From contig CAJUPX010000010.1 in NCBI GenBank assembly GCA_910588685.1, forward strand, positions 1-64,000: a stretch of DNA of 64,000 nt, given 5' to 3'. This document shows, one piece after another, positions 43,340 through 55,400 of the stretch. How positions within the stretch are numbered: position 1 is the first letter of the stretch; the number at the start of each line of letters is the position of its first letter. Position numbers and translations under genes: made by a program. The stretch is from an uncultured Christensenellaceae bacterium (GTDB taxonomy: Bacteria; Bacillota; Clostridia; Christensenellales; Borkfalkiaceae). The notes beneath the pieces were generated by a model, which saw only the letters and a program-made list of their open reading frames with translations, did no database searches and was not told where the DNA came from.

Positions 43340-44858
43340 TAATTTAAAACTTAAAATAACCGAAAGCGAGGACAAGCTTTTTAAAATAGCGGAAAAATCG
43401 CTGGGAACTAAGCCGAAAGCTTTTAAAATACTAAAAAAATCTCTTGATGCGCGTGATAAAAACAATATATTCTGGGTTTATTCAATAGCGTTTTCGTCTG
43501 AGTCTGAACCGCCGAAACCCGTACCCGGCAGGGTTAAAAACCCGCCTGCCGTTGCGGTAATAGGCGGCGGTCCCGCCGGACTGTTTTGCGCCGTCAGGCT
43601 TATTGAACGCGGATTTATGCCGGTAATTATTGAACGAGGCGAAAACGTGGAAAAACGCCGTTCTACTATAAAAAAATTTTTTGACGGCGGCGGGCTTGAC
43701 GAAAATTCAAACGTTCAGTTCGGCGAGGGCGGAGCCGGCGCGTTTTCGGACGGTAAGCTTAATACCGGCACGCGCGACGGATACAATAAAGACGTGCTTG
43801 AAATTTTTCACCGTTTCGGCGCGCCCGGGGAAATACTTTATCTGAACAAGCCGCACGTCGGCAGCGACAGGCTTTATTATGTGTTGCAAAATATCCGTAA
43901 ATATGTAGTCGATAACGGTGGAAAATACCTGTTTAATACCGTTTTTAAGGGTTTTGAACAAAAAGACGGCGCATTAAGCGCGTTGATTTTGCAAAATACG
44001 GCAACCGGCGAAGAGAGTATTTTGCCTGTAAGCTGCGCGGTTCTTGCGATCGGGCACTCCGCGCGCGACACCTTTGTTATGCTTGACAAATCGGGTGTTG
44101 CAATGACGGCTAAGGAGTTTGCCGTAGGCGTAAGAATAGAACATCTTTCGCAAAACATAGGCTATGCGCAATACGGAAAAAATTATAAACTGCTGCCTGC
44201 CGCGGATTATAAACTTGTTTCCCACGCTCACGAAAGGACGGTTTTTACGTTTTGTATGTGTCCCGGCGGGGTGGTAATACCTGCCGCGAGCGAACACGGC
44301 GGAGTTGTTATCAACGGTATGAGTCTATATGCCCGCGACGGCATAAATTCTAATTCCGCGCTTATGGTGCAACTTAAAAAATCCGATTTCGGCGAGGGGC
44401 TTTTCGACGGAATGAATTTTCAGCGCGAGATTGAAAAACGCGCTTTTCTGGCGGGAGGAAGCAATTACAGTGCGCCTGTTCAGCTGTTCAAGGATTTTAC
44501 GCGTGACAGGGTTTCCTCGGCGTTCGGCGAAGTTACGCCGACTTATGCAGCCGGCACTGCCTTTGCGCCGCTCGGCGAGGTGCTTCCTAAGATAGTGACC
44601 GAAGCTTTAAAAAAAGCCGTGCCCGATATGGACAGACGGCTTAAAGGTTTTTCCTGTCCCGACGCCGTTTTGACCGGCGCCGAAACGCGTTTTTCCTGTC
44701 CCGTAAAAATTCTGAGGGGAGAGGACGGGGAGAGCGTCAGCGTAAAGGGGGTATTTCCTTGCGGAGAGGGCAGCGGCTATTCGGGAGGGATAACTTCTTC
44801 GGCTGCCGACGGTATTTCCGTTGCGGAAAAGATTTATGAAAAATATAAAAATCACTGA
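43323..44858 (+). CDS. Uncharacterised FAD-dependent dehydrogenase (COG2509-like)
   Basis: A 511-residue flavoprotein with an N-terminal alpha/beta domain of about 75 residues, the FAD-binding GGGPAGLFCAVRL at about residue 80, and the FGEGGAGAFSDGKLNT segment typical of COG2509. The C-terminus has the second flavin signature GEGSGYSGGITSSAADG. The family is widespread in Clostridia, and its reaction is unknown. It starts inside the upstream flavoprotein gene (17-base overlap), so the two are probably made together and might be partners. Confidence 0.87.
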   Translation: MIKRLDNLKLKITESEDKLFKIAEKSLGTKPKAFKILKKSLDARDKNNIFWVYSIAFSSESEPPKPVPGRVKNPPAVAVIGGGPAGLFCAVRLIERGFMPVIIERGENVEKRRSTIKKFFDGGGLDENSNVQFGEGGAGAFSDGKLNTGTRDGYNKDVLEIFHRFGAPGEILYLNKPHVGSDRLYYVLQNIRKYVVDNGGKYLFNTVFKGFEQKDGALSALILQNTATGEESILPVSCAVLAIGHSARDTFVMLDKSGVAMTAKEFAVGVRIEHLSQNIGYAQYGKNYKLLPAADYKLVSHAHERTVFTFCMCPGGVVIPAASEHGGVVINGMSLYARDGINSNSALMVQLKKSDFGEGLFDGMNFQREIEKRAFLAGGSNYSAPVQLFKDFTRDRVSSAFGEVTPTYAAGTAFAPLGEVLPKIVTEALKKAVPDMDRRLKGFSCPDAVLTGAETRFSCPVKILRGEDGESVSVKGVFPCGEGSGYSGGITSSAADGISVAEKIYEKYKNH

Positions 44859-44887
44859 TTTATCATTTTATTTACACATTCGGGTAC

Positions 44888-44980
44888 TATAATGCCAATT
44901 GTTAACAGAGCTTACACATAACTTTTTTTCATATTCTCTCTTGGAAAACCGCACAATAATTTTGTGCGGTTTTCTTTTTT
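44888..44980 (+). ncRNA. Candidate small RNA or extra terminator unit
   Basis: A TATAAT at 44888-44893 is followed 51 bases later by the strong terminator at 44944-44980, which would give a transcript of about 80 bases. The -35 region is poor. The simpler reading is that only the terminator is real. Confidence 0.2.
44944..44980 (+). terminator. Terminator after the FAD genes
   Basis: A 13-bp perfect stem GAAAACCGCACAA/TTGTGCGGTTTTC with a TAATT loop, followed by TTTTTT. From here to 45196 the DNA is very AT-rich with no gene seen. Confidence 0.88.
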
Positions 44981-45196
44981 CCGGGCAAAAATAAGATGTA
45001 TATAGTAATGAATAAATGTATAAATTCTATTTGTATAAATTTTCATAAGTAGCTTATAAAAATAATTTTTAGTCACAAATTAGGTATTTTTTAGCGTTTT
45101 TTGAGCAGTATTAACAATATATATTATATAGTATTTATACAATGCAAAAATCCTGTGAAATTTTGTAATAAAATATATATTTTGAATGGAAATCAG

Positions 45197-45225
45197 TTGC
45201 AATTTTTGTCTCTGTTTTGTATAAT
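45197..45225 (+). promoter_or_regulatory. Promoter of the surface-protein island
   Basis: TTGCAA (45197-45202), a 17-base spacer and TATAAT (45220-45225), with a leader of about 60 bases ending in GAAAGGTG. This is the only clear promoter before the long + strand series to the window end. Confidence 0.7.
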
Positions 45226-45294
45226 TACCCTGATACTTTTTGAGGATAAGCAGATTATCCGATAATTTATACATACTATCGAAAGGTGCTGTCA

Positions 45295-48200
45295 ATGAAA
45301 AAATTTTTAATTGCATTATTATCGGCGGTTGCGGGTTTTTCTCTTGCGTTGGCTGTAGGTTGTAGCTGTAACGACGATCCCGAGCCTGTAAATACTTATA
45401 CGGTTGAATTCAAGGCGGCTGAGGGTATAACTTACTTCGGCGAACTTCTCGGAAGCGAAGCCGTTGCTCAGACAACTATTACCGTTGAATCAAATACCGT
45501 GGTATCTTTCGGCGTAAATTATTCCGAAGAGTATGATCTTGAAGTAAAGGCGGACGACGTAGTTCTTTCCGAAAACAACGGCAATTATGCTTTTACTGTG
45601 AGAAATAATACGGTTGTAACCGTGTCGTCCAGACCGCACAGTATGTCCGGCAGCGGTACGAGCGCGGATCCCTTTATCGTATCGAGGGCGTATGATTTGA
45701 GATATATCGCCGACAAGGTCGCGGAAAGAGTTCCCAACTACGTCTACGGTTATTACGAGCTTAAAAACGATATCGACGTTAACGGCGGCGAGCTCAAAGT
45801 AATAGGCGACGGTACGATTGTAAACGGCAGTGCGTCAACGTTCGTCGGTTTCTTCGACGGAAAGGGACACACAATTTCCAACTACGTAATCAACAGCGAA
45901 AATTCGTCCCAGGTAGGACTTTTCGGTTATGTAACCGTAACCGGTAACGACGACGGAGCCGGAATAATCAGGAATCTTAATATCGACAATTTTACCGTTA
46001 ACGCGAATATTCCCAAAGACAGCGGCGCGTCGTTCGTCGGCTCGTTTGTCGGTGTAGGCGTTGCAACTAACCTTGTAGCCTGCAACGCGACTAACGGCAA
46101 CATCAACGTGTTTGCAGGTTCCGGCAGTACTGTTTTTGCCGGCGGCGCGGCTGGTTCCTTGCAGTCGTATACTTTGCAGGGCGGAAGCACGGTAAGCTAT
46201 TTGTATTCGGTTGCTGATTATGTTACCACGTCGGTTAACATAGAAGTCGGCAGCGGTATACTTTACGCAGCGGGCGGCGTTGTGGGCTACTTGTATGCAG
46301 ACAGTCCCAGAGCCACATCTTCGGTTGTAAACTGCTATTCCGAGGGAGATGTTTTCGGCGCTCAGCGCAGCGGCGGTATCGTTGCTGTTTTATCCGACTA
46401 CACTTCAATTGCAAACTGCTATTCGACGAGCGTAATTTTCGGTTATTGCGATTCTATTTCGGCAGATCCGTTATACGGTGCGTTTGCCGGCGGTTTAGTG
46501 GGCTATGCTTTTAACGATACGGTTATTTCCGACAGCTTTTTCTACGGTTCGGTTGACGCAAACGTTGCAAACCAGGCGGTTAAAACCGTTAATTCTATCT
46601 GTGCAGGTTACGACCCTGCCGATTATGTTACCGAGCAGCTTGTAATTTTCAACTGCTATTCTGAAAATCAGGTAAATTTAAACGACGAATTTTTCAAAGC
46701 GCTCGGATGGAAGAGCTGCGACTGGGTATTGAAGGCGGGCGAACTGCCTGTAATAAACCAGGAAGCCGTAGAGTCGGACGAGTTTGCAATCACATACAAT
46801 TTCGGCAATGAAAAAATAGCTTTGAATAACGGGAATCTTGTATCTTCATATAGTTACACGCTCGAAGTAGGGGATAATTATTACGTTCCGTTCTGCTACT
46901 ATGTTGACGCAAAATATATAGATGACGGATTTTTTTCAGAAGCGAAACATACAAGTTACGGCTTTTACTTTGACAAGGAGCTTACCCAGAAAGTTCCTAA
47001 CAGCTATATCCCTACGAGGGCAATAACGTTTTACGTAGGTTTTGAGGATTATTCTACGGTTTCCGGTACTTATTATATGGTGACGGGCAACGGAAAGGTT
47101 GCAACGCTTTCGCTTAACAACACCGGATCTTACGAATTTACCTGCGGTGTTCAGTTCCCTGTTTCCGCCGGCAACGCTCTTTATCCTTCAATGAAGTACA
47201 CGTACGACGGCGAAAAAATAATATTCAGCGAAGGACTTTTTGCAAGACTGTCCTCCGTAACCGATAAAACGGCTCCCCAGTATAATTACGAACCGTACGA
47301 TTTCCGTGCGACGTTCACAGACGGAGCTCTGACTATAATCGGCGGCACTGCAATTATAAACGGAGAAGAGGTTGTATTTTTCACCGAAGACGCGCCGCTT
47401 GTAGCAGTCAAAACCGAGCCCGCGGCAACGCACGACGCGTTCTACGGAGTTTGGGAAAAATCGGCTACTATCAGCAAAAAATATACGTTTAACGACGGCG
47501 GTGCCTGGTCGTATTCCTATGGGGCTAATAATTTAAGTGGTACCTATTCCGTAAACGGTGAAGGGATTGCACTGCTTAGTTTAAACGGAGAAAGTTATGC
47601 GAGCGCTAAAATCAACGGCGGTATACTTGAAGTTACTGTAGACGGTCAAACTTCTCCGGAGACATTTGTTTATGAGAACAGCCGTTTAGGAACCTGGTAC
47701 GATCCCGTTACTCAGGCAACGATATATCTTGACGGCTACGGAACAGACTATGCCGGCGCGGCTATTTGCTATTTAAACGGCGTCGGTTACGAGCTCTATT
47801 ACGTGGTTGACGGATATTTTGATAATAACGGTAAAACGGCAGTCACTCTGCTCAGCGCATATTCACTCTTCGGTTATTTGTATCTTGACAGCGACGACAC
47901 TCTCGTCGGAAGTCTGTTTGATACTTCATCGGTATCGCTCAAAGACGGCTTTAAATTCTATCTTGTGGACGATTATAGCGGAGAATGGGTAGGTGAAGAC
48001 GGCGAAGACTTCATAATTCTCGATTTCAACGGCAACGGTCTTTACAACGTGGAAGGCGGAGAGAATAAAGCCGAGGTCAAGGGCTATCTCACCGTAAACG
48101 GCGAAAAGGTTGCATATTCCTGTACGCGTACGGACGGTCTTGCGGGCAAGTTTATATATAATAATGTAGAGTATAAATTTGTATACGACGACGTCAATAA

Positions 48201-49356
48201 TATAGTTAAAGTTACCGGAGCAAACGGTACTGTAAATTATCAGCGCAAAGACGAGTGGGCGGGTTATACGCTTGTAGATTCGTATGAAAACGTCTATTCG
48301 TTTAACGGCGGCGGAAATCTTGACATAGGCGGTTTACTGACTATAACCTCCAAGACCGGAGAAACGGTCGGTACGCTCAGCTATAAAGTTACCGGCAGCG
48401 GAATATTAGATAAACTCAATAAATCGGGTAATAATGCCGACGTTTATCTTACGCTTAAAGAAAACGGTACTGAAGTCGGCAGCATAAAAATAAGATCGTT
48501 CAAGTTTGAATTTAAATATGACGGCGCAAACGCCGGTATCAGAGCGTTGAACGGTGGCAGATTAACGCTGGATAATCCTTTCTACGGTACCTGGGCTGTC
48601 GGCGGACGCGGGTCGAATTTCGAGGTTGGCACAATCGATTTAACTTTTAAAACCTCCGGCAAATTTATGGATATGGATACAACCACGTATGTTTACGATA
48701 TTGCTTCCAATTCTATAACGTTTGATTATCTTTCCAAAGAGTCAGACGCAATGTCTTCGCCTGTAACGTTCTATCTGTTATATCTCAGCGACGGAAATAT
48801 AGCCATATCTCCTTATTCAAATCAGAATTCGGATATGCTGTACTGTACTCATCCCGATAAACTTTACGGTCCTTGGGTCAATACCGTAACGGGAACGGAA
48901 TTTGTATTTGACGGAAATTCGAGCAGCAGATATATAGTGGGTATTGCCCGCGATATGAAAAATGTAGTAGATTATGCTTATACGTTCAGGTTCGGGAAAT
49001 ACTTCATATGGCAGCCCGTAGGCGAAGGCGAAAAGGAAACTTATTTTGAAATAGTGGACGGTGAGCTTAACCAGACGGGTGAAAACGTATATGTACAGGG
49101 TAAAAAAGTTATAGTCTGGAATGAGTTTGACGACAGTACTCCCGTTGTTTCGGCTACCGGTAAAGACGGTACCGTATACAAAATTTATCTCGACGGAAGA
49201 GTAAAAGTCGGCGACGTTGACGCCGAATATTTAATAGATATTCTCGGCGACGGAAAAACCGTTATCAGAATTGACTACGGTAACGAAGTGTACCAAATGG
49301 TTGAAATCGACTATACCGACGCAGATAATGTTATAGCTGCGGTTATTGACGGCTGA
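45295..49356 (+). CDS. Large lipoprotein with GLUG-type and lipocalin-like repeated beta modules
   Basis: A 1353-residue exported lipoprotein. The signal peptide ends in the lipobox ALAVGC, so Cys23 would be lipidated and anchor the protein to the outer face of the membrane. Residues 100-480 resemble the GLUG surface protein near the window start: the lead-in LKNDIDVNGG and GFFDGKGHTISNYV, then repeats with AGGVVGY and AGGLVGYAF cores. The second half contains about six modules that open with G-x-W (GVWEK, GTWYD, GEWVG, GTWAV, GPWVN) and alternate beta strands, like lipocalin-type repeats. The start is set by the AAAGG site; an in-frame GTG nine bases earlier is rejected. A binding or scaffolding role is inferred. 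Confidence 0.85.
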   Translation: MKKFLIALLSAVAGFSLALAVGCSCNDDPEPVNTYTVEFKAAEGITYFGELLGSEAVAQTTITVESNTVVSFGVNYSEEYDLEVKADDVVLSENNGNYAFTVRNNTVVTVSSRPHSMSGSGTSADPFIVSRAYDLRYIADKVAERVPNYVYGYYELKNDIDVNGGELKVIGDGTIVNGSASTFVGFFDGKGHTISNYVINSENSSQVGLFGYVTVTGNDDGAGIIRNLNIDNFTVNANIPKDSGASFVGSFVGVGVATNLVACNATNGNINVFAGSGSTVFAGGAAGSLQSYTLQGGSTVSYLYSVADYVTTSVNIEVGSGILYAAGGVVGYLYADSPRATSSVVNCYSEGDVFGAQRSGGIVAVLSDYTSIANCYSTSVIFGYCDSISADPLYGAFAGGLVGYAFNDTVISDSFFYGSVDANVANQAVKTVNSICAGYDPADYVTEQLVIFNCYSENQVNLNDEFFKALGWKSCDWVLKAGELPVINQEAVESDEFAITYNFGNEKIALNNGNLVSSYSYTLEVGDNYYVPFCYYVDAKYIDDGFFSEAKHTSYGFYFDKELTQKVPNSYIPTRAITFYVGFEDYSTVSGTYYMVTGNGKVATLSLNNTGSYEFTCGVQFPVSAGNALYPSMKYTYDGEKIIFSEGLFARLSSVTDKTAPQYNYEPYDFRATFTDGALTIIGGTAIINGEEVVFFTEDAPLVAVKTEPAATHDAFYGVWEKSATISKKYTFNDGGAWSYSYGANNLSGTYSVNGEGIALLSLNGESYASAKINGGILEVTVDGQTSPETFVYENSRLGTWYDPVTQATIYLDGYGTDYAGAAICYLNGVGYELYYVVDGYFDNNGKTAVTLLSAYSLFGYLYLDSDDTLVGSLFDTSSVSLKDGFKFYLVDDYSGEWVGEDGEDFIILDFNGNGLYNVEGGENKAEVKGYLTVNGEKVAYSCTRTDGLAGKFIYNNVEYKFVYDDVNNIVKVTGANGTVNYQRKDEWAGYTLVDSYENVYSFNGGGNLDIGGLLTITSKTGETVGTLSYKVTGSGILDKLNKSGNNADVYLTLKENGTEVGSIKIRSFKFEFKYDGANAGIRALNGGRLTLDNPFYGTWAVGGRGSNFEVGTIDLTFKTSGKFMDMDTTTYVYDIASNSITFDYLSKESDAMSSPVTFYLLYLSDGNIAISPYSNQNSDMLYCTHPDKLYGPWVNTVTGTEFVFDGNSSSRYIVGIARDMKNVVDYAYTFRFGKYFIWQPVGEGEKETYFEIVDGELNQTGENVYVQGKKVIVWNEFDDSTPVVSATGKDGTVYKIYLDGRVKVGDVDAEYLIDILGDGKTVIRIDYGNEVYQMVEIDYTDADNVIAAVIDG

Positions 49357-49419
49357 TTTACACACAATAATATACGGAAACTGAATCCGATAGGAAAAAA
49401 ATATTTCAGAGGATTATAA

Positions 49420-52400
49420 ATGGGAATTTTTAAGAAGAAGATACGCCGTGTTCTGTTAGGCGGGTTATCGCTTACTTTATGCGTTTCACTGAGTACAAGC
49501 ACTATTATGCTTACTTCGGCGGACAGCTCTAAACCTGCGGGGAACAACTCCGCAAACAGTCAAAGCGTCGGTTTTGAAAATGCAACCGGTCAGTATGACG
49601 CAAGCAAGATAAGAGAGCAGAATTTTTCAAACGGAGTACTTTCCGGGTCGGAAAATTATCAGAGCGCAACGCGCACCGTTATTGTAGGACTTGAGGGTGA
49701 AAATATTCTCGACTACACCAACGGCAGGAGTTCCGTACCGGAATACCTGGCTACCGCAGAGGGCAGACACGCGCTCAGAAATATAGAGAGCGAACAGCGT
49801 ACTTTCTTAAACAATCTCAATTCCAACGGAATCAGCTATTATCTTAAAAGCACATATGCCGCTATAAATAATGCGGTTGCAATTGAAGTAAACTATTCCG
49901 ACGTTGCGGCAATCCGTAAAATGAACGGCGTTAAGAGCGTTGTTTATTCACAGACTTATCTTGCGCCGCAGACGGTTGAAACTACCGGCGACAGCCGCAC
50001 TAATACTAACGATATAGTAAACGATGCAAACGTTTACAATACCGGAATTTACGATTCGTCTGCGGTTGAACAGTATACGGAGTGGGGTACAGGCAACGGC
50101 ACGGTCGTTGCTATACTCGATACCGGTCTGGACTACACGCACAAGGCTTTTAACAGAGTTGGAAAAAATCTTAAATTTACAAATAATTATATTAAAAGTA
50201 AGATTACGGAAACGGAAGCTTATCAGCGCGCTTTGGAAAACGGTTACACGCTCAGTGCGGACGACGTGTATGTGAATGATAAAGTTGCGTTCGCGTTCGA
50301 TTATGCGGACAACGACGCAGACGTATATCCTTCGTATTCCAACCACGGCACGCACGTAGCGGGTATTGTTGCCGGTTACGACGAAACGGGTTACGATAAA
50401 GACAACGTGCATTACGACGAAACGTTTAAAGGCGTAGCGCCCGATGCACAGCTAATGATTTGCAAGGTGTTTACCGACGATCTCGACAGCGAGTCAATCG
50501 GCGGCGCGGAAAGCGAAAATATAATGTCGGCGCTTGAAGACTGCGTTACGCTCGGTGTCGACGTAATAAATATGAGTCTTGGTACGACTGCCGGATTTAC
50601 GCTTACTGCGGAAGAGTCAGACGCCGAAGGTCAGTTCCTTTTCAGTGTGTTCGACAGCATCCGCGCAGCTGGTATAAGCCTTATTTGCGCGGCAAGTAAC
50701 GATTACAGCGCGGGCTACGGCAGTGCGTTCGGTACCAACCTGACTTCAAACCCCGATTCCGGTACAGTAGGCTCTCCGTCAACGTACTATGCGGCTTTAT
50801 CGGTTGCAAGTATAAGCGGACAGAAATCCAAGTACTTTTTATCGAGTAATGACGACGCTATTTTCTATGACGAGTCGAGCGACGGGAATTCCGTTCAGTA
50901 TAATTTCCAGGAATTAATATTTGATAAATTAAATATTACGGAAAGCAGTGCGCAAATAGAATATGTAGTTGTCGGCGGCGTAGGCGCGGCGCAGAATTAT
51001 AACGGTATAAGAAATTTATTTGTAGACGATTCAGGCAAAAAATTAAACAGAATTGCTCTCGTTAAACGCGGCGATATCAATTTCCAGGAGAAAGTTGAAA
51101 TTGCAAGTGCAATGGGTGCTGTCGGCATAATAGTCTATAACAATGTATCGGGTAAGATAAGAATGTCGCTCGGCGACGTTGCGGAAGATAAATTTATACC
51201 TGCAATTTCCATAACGCTTGAGGCCGGTAACGCACTTGTTAAGGCGGCAAGGTCAAACGTAGGTACGCTTTCTTTTGACAGTTCGCTTGAAGCAGGACCT
51301 TTTATGAGCGAGTTTTCGTCCTGGGGCGTTACAAACGACCTAATTTTAAAACCCGAAATTACAGCTCACGGCGGTGAAATCACGTCAACCGTACCCGGCG
51401 GCTATGCCGAACAGAGCGGTACTTCAATGGCGTCTCCCAATATGGCGGGCGTTACCGCGCTTGTAAGAAACTACGTTAAAAACGTGCTCGGCATTACGGA
51501 CGCACAGGCGATAACCCGCCGCACAAATCAGCTTATAATGAGTACGGCGTCAACCGTAAAGGACGAAACCGGACTCGCATATTCACCGAGAAAACAGGGC
51601 TCGGGTCTTGCAAATCTTAAAAATATAGTAAGTACCCGGGCATATCTTTACACTGATCGGGAAACGGACGGCGACAGGTATTACGAGGGCAAGGATTACC
51701 GCCCCAAAGTGGAGCTCGGCGACGATAAAAACAAAAAAGGCGAGTACAGCTTCAGTTTTAAAGTTGCAAATTTCGGTGATACAAATTTACAGTTCAAGCC
51801 ACAGGCGCTGTTTATGACCGAATCGTTGTCGGCTGACGGAATAGCAGTAGCCGAAAAAGCTTATATGCTTAAAGACACCGGTACATTTACTGTTAAAAAC
51901 GGCAGCTACGACGGCAATATTTTAACGGTAAACGCAAATTCCGAAGCTACGGTCAGCGTAACTTTAAAGCTTACTTCGGAAGAATGGAACTATATAAACG
52001 ACAGCTTTGAGAACGGTATGTTCGTAGAAGGCTTTGTACAGCTCGTGTCTGCTACCGACGGAGAAGAGGGCGGACAGTGCACGCTTAACCTTCCTTTTGT
52101 AGGATTTTTCGGAGACTGGGAAGATATGCCGCTCCTCGACTACGACGCGTTTGAAATTGCGGATTTTGAGCAGGACGCTTCTATTCAGGACGAGTTAAAG
52201 CCCAAAGCGGCGATTTTTGCAACCCAGCCTTACGCTAAATATGCAAAGAGCAATTACATTATTCCTATGGGTTCGTATTTGTATGCTCAGGATGAAAATG
52301 CGGATAAGATGTATGCAAACAGGGATCATTGCTCAATTTCGCGTTTTGACGAATACGTAAGCGACGACGGGGTAGGAAACTACCTGACCGCATACAGCAT

Positions 52401-55400
52401 ACGCTGTGTATATGCGGGACTTTTGCGAAATGCAAAAAGGGTTGATTATAAACTTTACGACGCATATTCCGGCGAGCTTGTAACTTCTGATTCCATCTAC
52501 AGAGTGGGCAAGGCTTACGCAAACAGCGGTTCTGCTGCGCCTGCGTTTGTTGAATTCAACCTCGAACCGGAAAAAATGGGGCTTCAGAACAACGGTAAAT
52601 ATACTATGGACTTTGAGTTCTATTTTACCGGTAACGAAGTTATCAAAGAGGAAAATGTATTCTCATTCGATTTCTACGTAGACTACGAAGCTCCCGTATT
52701 GCAGGACGCACGCGTAAGATATTACACTTACAAGGACGCCAACAACCGCGAAAAACAGCGTATTTATATTGATCTTGATATTTACGACAATCACTATGCA
52801 CAGTCGGTTATGCTTTGCTACTACGACCCGAACAAAGAAGTTCCGACTATGAATTTAGCTACGGAGTATATCACTCCGGTAAGAAACGCGGTTAAAAACG
52901 GCGTTACAACCGTATCTATTGAAGTAACGGATATTTGGGACCAGTACAAGGATGTGCTTGCTCTCCAGATTGACGACTATGCATTAAACCACTCGATGTA
53001 CGTTTTGAGTCAGCTTAACGGAACGGTAGGAAACGTTACCGATAATCTTAACTCAAACGTAACTCCCGCAACTTTTGAACTTGCGGAGGGCGAAGAAAAA
53101 ATTACTATAGGACTCAACGAAACGCACAAGGTATCGCTTGTTTACGACGGCTCGGCGGATCTTGCTAATTTCAGCTGGACTTCCGTATCGCCTTACGTTT
53201 CCGTTCAGAACGGTGAAATATTCGGTAAACAGGTAACGCGTGCCAACAGTCCGGCGAGAGTTACCGTTTCAAACAGAAAAGGCGTGAACAGGACTATTGA
53301 AGTAACGGTTGTGGATACCGGCACCAAACCTGTTTCAATCCCGTCTTTGTCGTTCGGCGCAATTGAAAATTCGGGCGGTGCGCTTGTAAAAGCATCGAAT
53401 ACTGTTAAAGTTAACGCCGGTGAGGATATTAATCTTAATTTAATTACCGAACCCTGGTATTTTGATCAAAGCAAAGTTGAAATAGAATGGTCGTCAAACA
53501 AACCGCAGTTTGCTAAGGTAGAGGGAGTTGTTGAAAACGGCAGGCATATAGGTAAAGTCCATACCGTAGCCGAGGGAAATGCGATAATAACCGCAAGAAT
53601 TAAAGGTACGCAGTACAGTGCAACGGTAACGTTAAGCGTGCAGGATCCGTTTACAATCAGTAATTTGTCGCTTACGCATTATCACGGCGACGGAATAACT
53701 GACGAGAGCGGTCAGGAAGGCGTTGTTATTATCCCCGACGGTAAAAATATAATGACCATCGGTGAAGAAGCGTTTAAGGATAACACCAAGATAACCAAAG
53801 TAATTATACCCAAAACAGTAACGCAGATAAGCGAAAGAGCGTTTATCGGCTGTACGAATTTAAGAGAAATTTATTTTGTAAGCGAAGATAAAGTCGGTTC
53901 AGAACTTAAATCTAATCTTACTCTTATACAAAAACGCGCGTTCTACGGATTGCCTTCGCTTAAAAAAGTCGATTTGACAAACGTAAAGGTAATAACCGTT
54001 GCTGCGGAGGTGTTTGCGGACTGTACCGCGCTTGAAGAGGTTGTCAACTCTCCCGCGATAGGCACTGCTCATTCAAGAGCGTTTATGGGTTGCTCGTCGC
54101 TTGAATCCTATGACCTTTCCGGACTTCACGTCAGCGGTGACAGCGTATTCAGCGGTTGTACGTCTTTAAAAACTATAACCACCGCGGAATACACGTCTTT
54201 GGGCTACGGAATGTTTGCCGCGCTCGATTATGTGTATCAGGAATACGGACGTTTGCCTAACGGAACGTACGGCTATCTTATTAAAACACGTCACTATCCG
54301 GCGTGCGTATCGCTCGGCAGCGAGGGTGCAATCGACATTAACGTTCCCGCGGTCGGCGAAAGCGCGTTTGAGGGCTGCGAGTCTTTAAAACAAGTTAATT
54401 TTAACAATATTCCGGAAATAACCGTAGGCGTTAATGCTTTTAACGGCTGTAAAAACCTTTCCAGTTTCAATTTAACGGGTTCGAGCACTATTAAGAGTAT
54501 CGGCACAGGCGCATTCAACGGAACGCTTGTTCCTAACTTCGGTAATGCGAACGGCGAATTGATAATAGACGGCGTGCTGGTTAAATATAGCGGCGCTGCT
54601 GAAAATTATACTGTTCCCGCGGGCGTAACCAAAATAGGCGCGTACGCGTTTGCAGACAGCAATATAAAGTCTGTAGATTTTTCTGAGGCTCAGATAACAG
54701 AAATAGGCGCATATGCTTTTGAGGGCACAGGAATAACTTCCGTGCGGATACCCTCAACCGTTACGGTCCTCGGCGAAGGGGTTTTCCTCGGTTGTTCAAG
54801 TCTTACAAACGTAACTTTTGAAGAGGGAAGCAGTCTTAAAGTAATTCCCGCCAATGCGTTCAGGGGCGCAGGCATCACGTCAATATCGCTGCCCTCTACG
54901 GTTATAGAAATAGAAAACTATGCATTTGCACAGTCCGCGCTTGTAAATTTTGCTTACGCTCCTCAATCAGAGGCAAGTTTCGGCAGCTTTGTATTCTACG
55001 GTTGCAGCGGTCTTGTAAATATAGTACTTGCCGATAATATTACTAAGATGGGCGATTACGTATTTGCCGACTGCGTTAAACTCGAAAGCGTAACTCTGCC
55101 TTCGCTTAACGAGCTCGGTATTTACACCTTTGCCCGCGATAACGCACTAAAAACGGTTACGTTCGGCGCAAATGCAAAAACCACCGGTTCATATACATTT
55201 GTATCCATCATCGAAAATCAAAACGGTTATTATTTAGAGGGGTTACTCAGCCTTACGGGCGTAACGCTCGGCTCGCCCGTTGAAATAGGAGAGGCGGCGT
55301 TCTACGGCAGCAATCTTACACAAATCGATCTTAAAAATGCAAAAATAATAGGCGACTACGCATTCTTCGGCAGTGCAAAACTGCAAACCGTAACAGGTAT

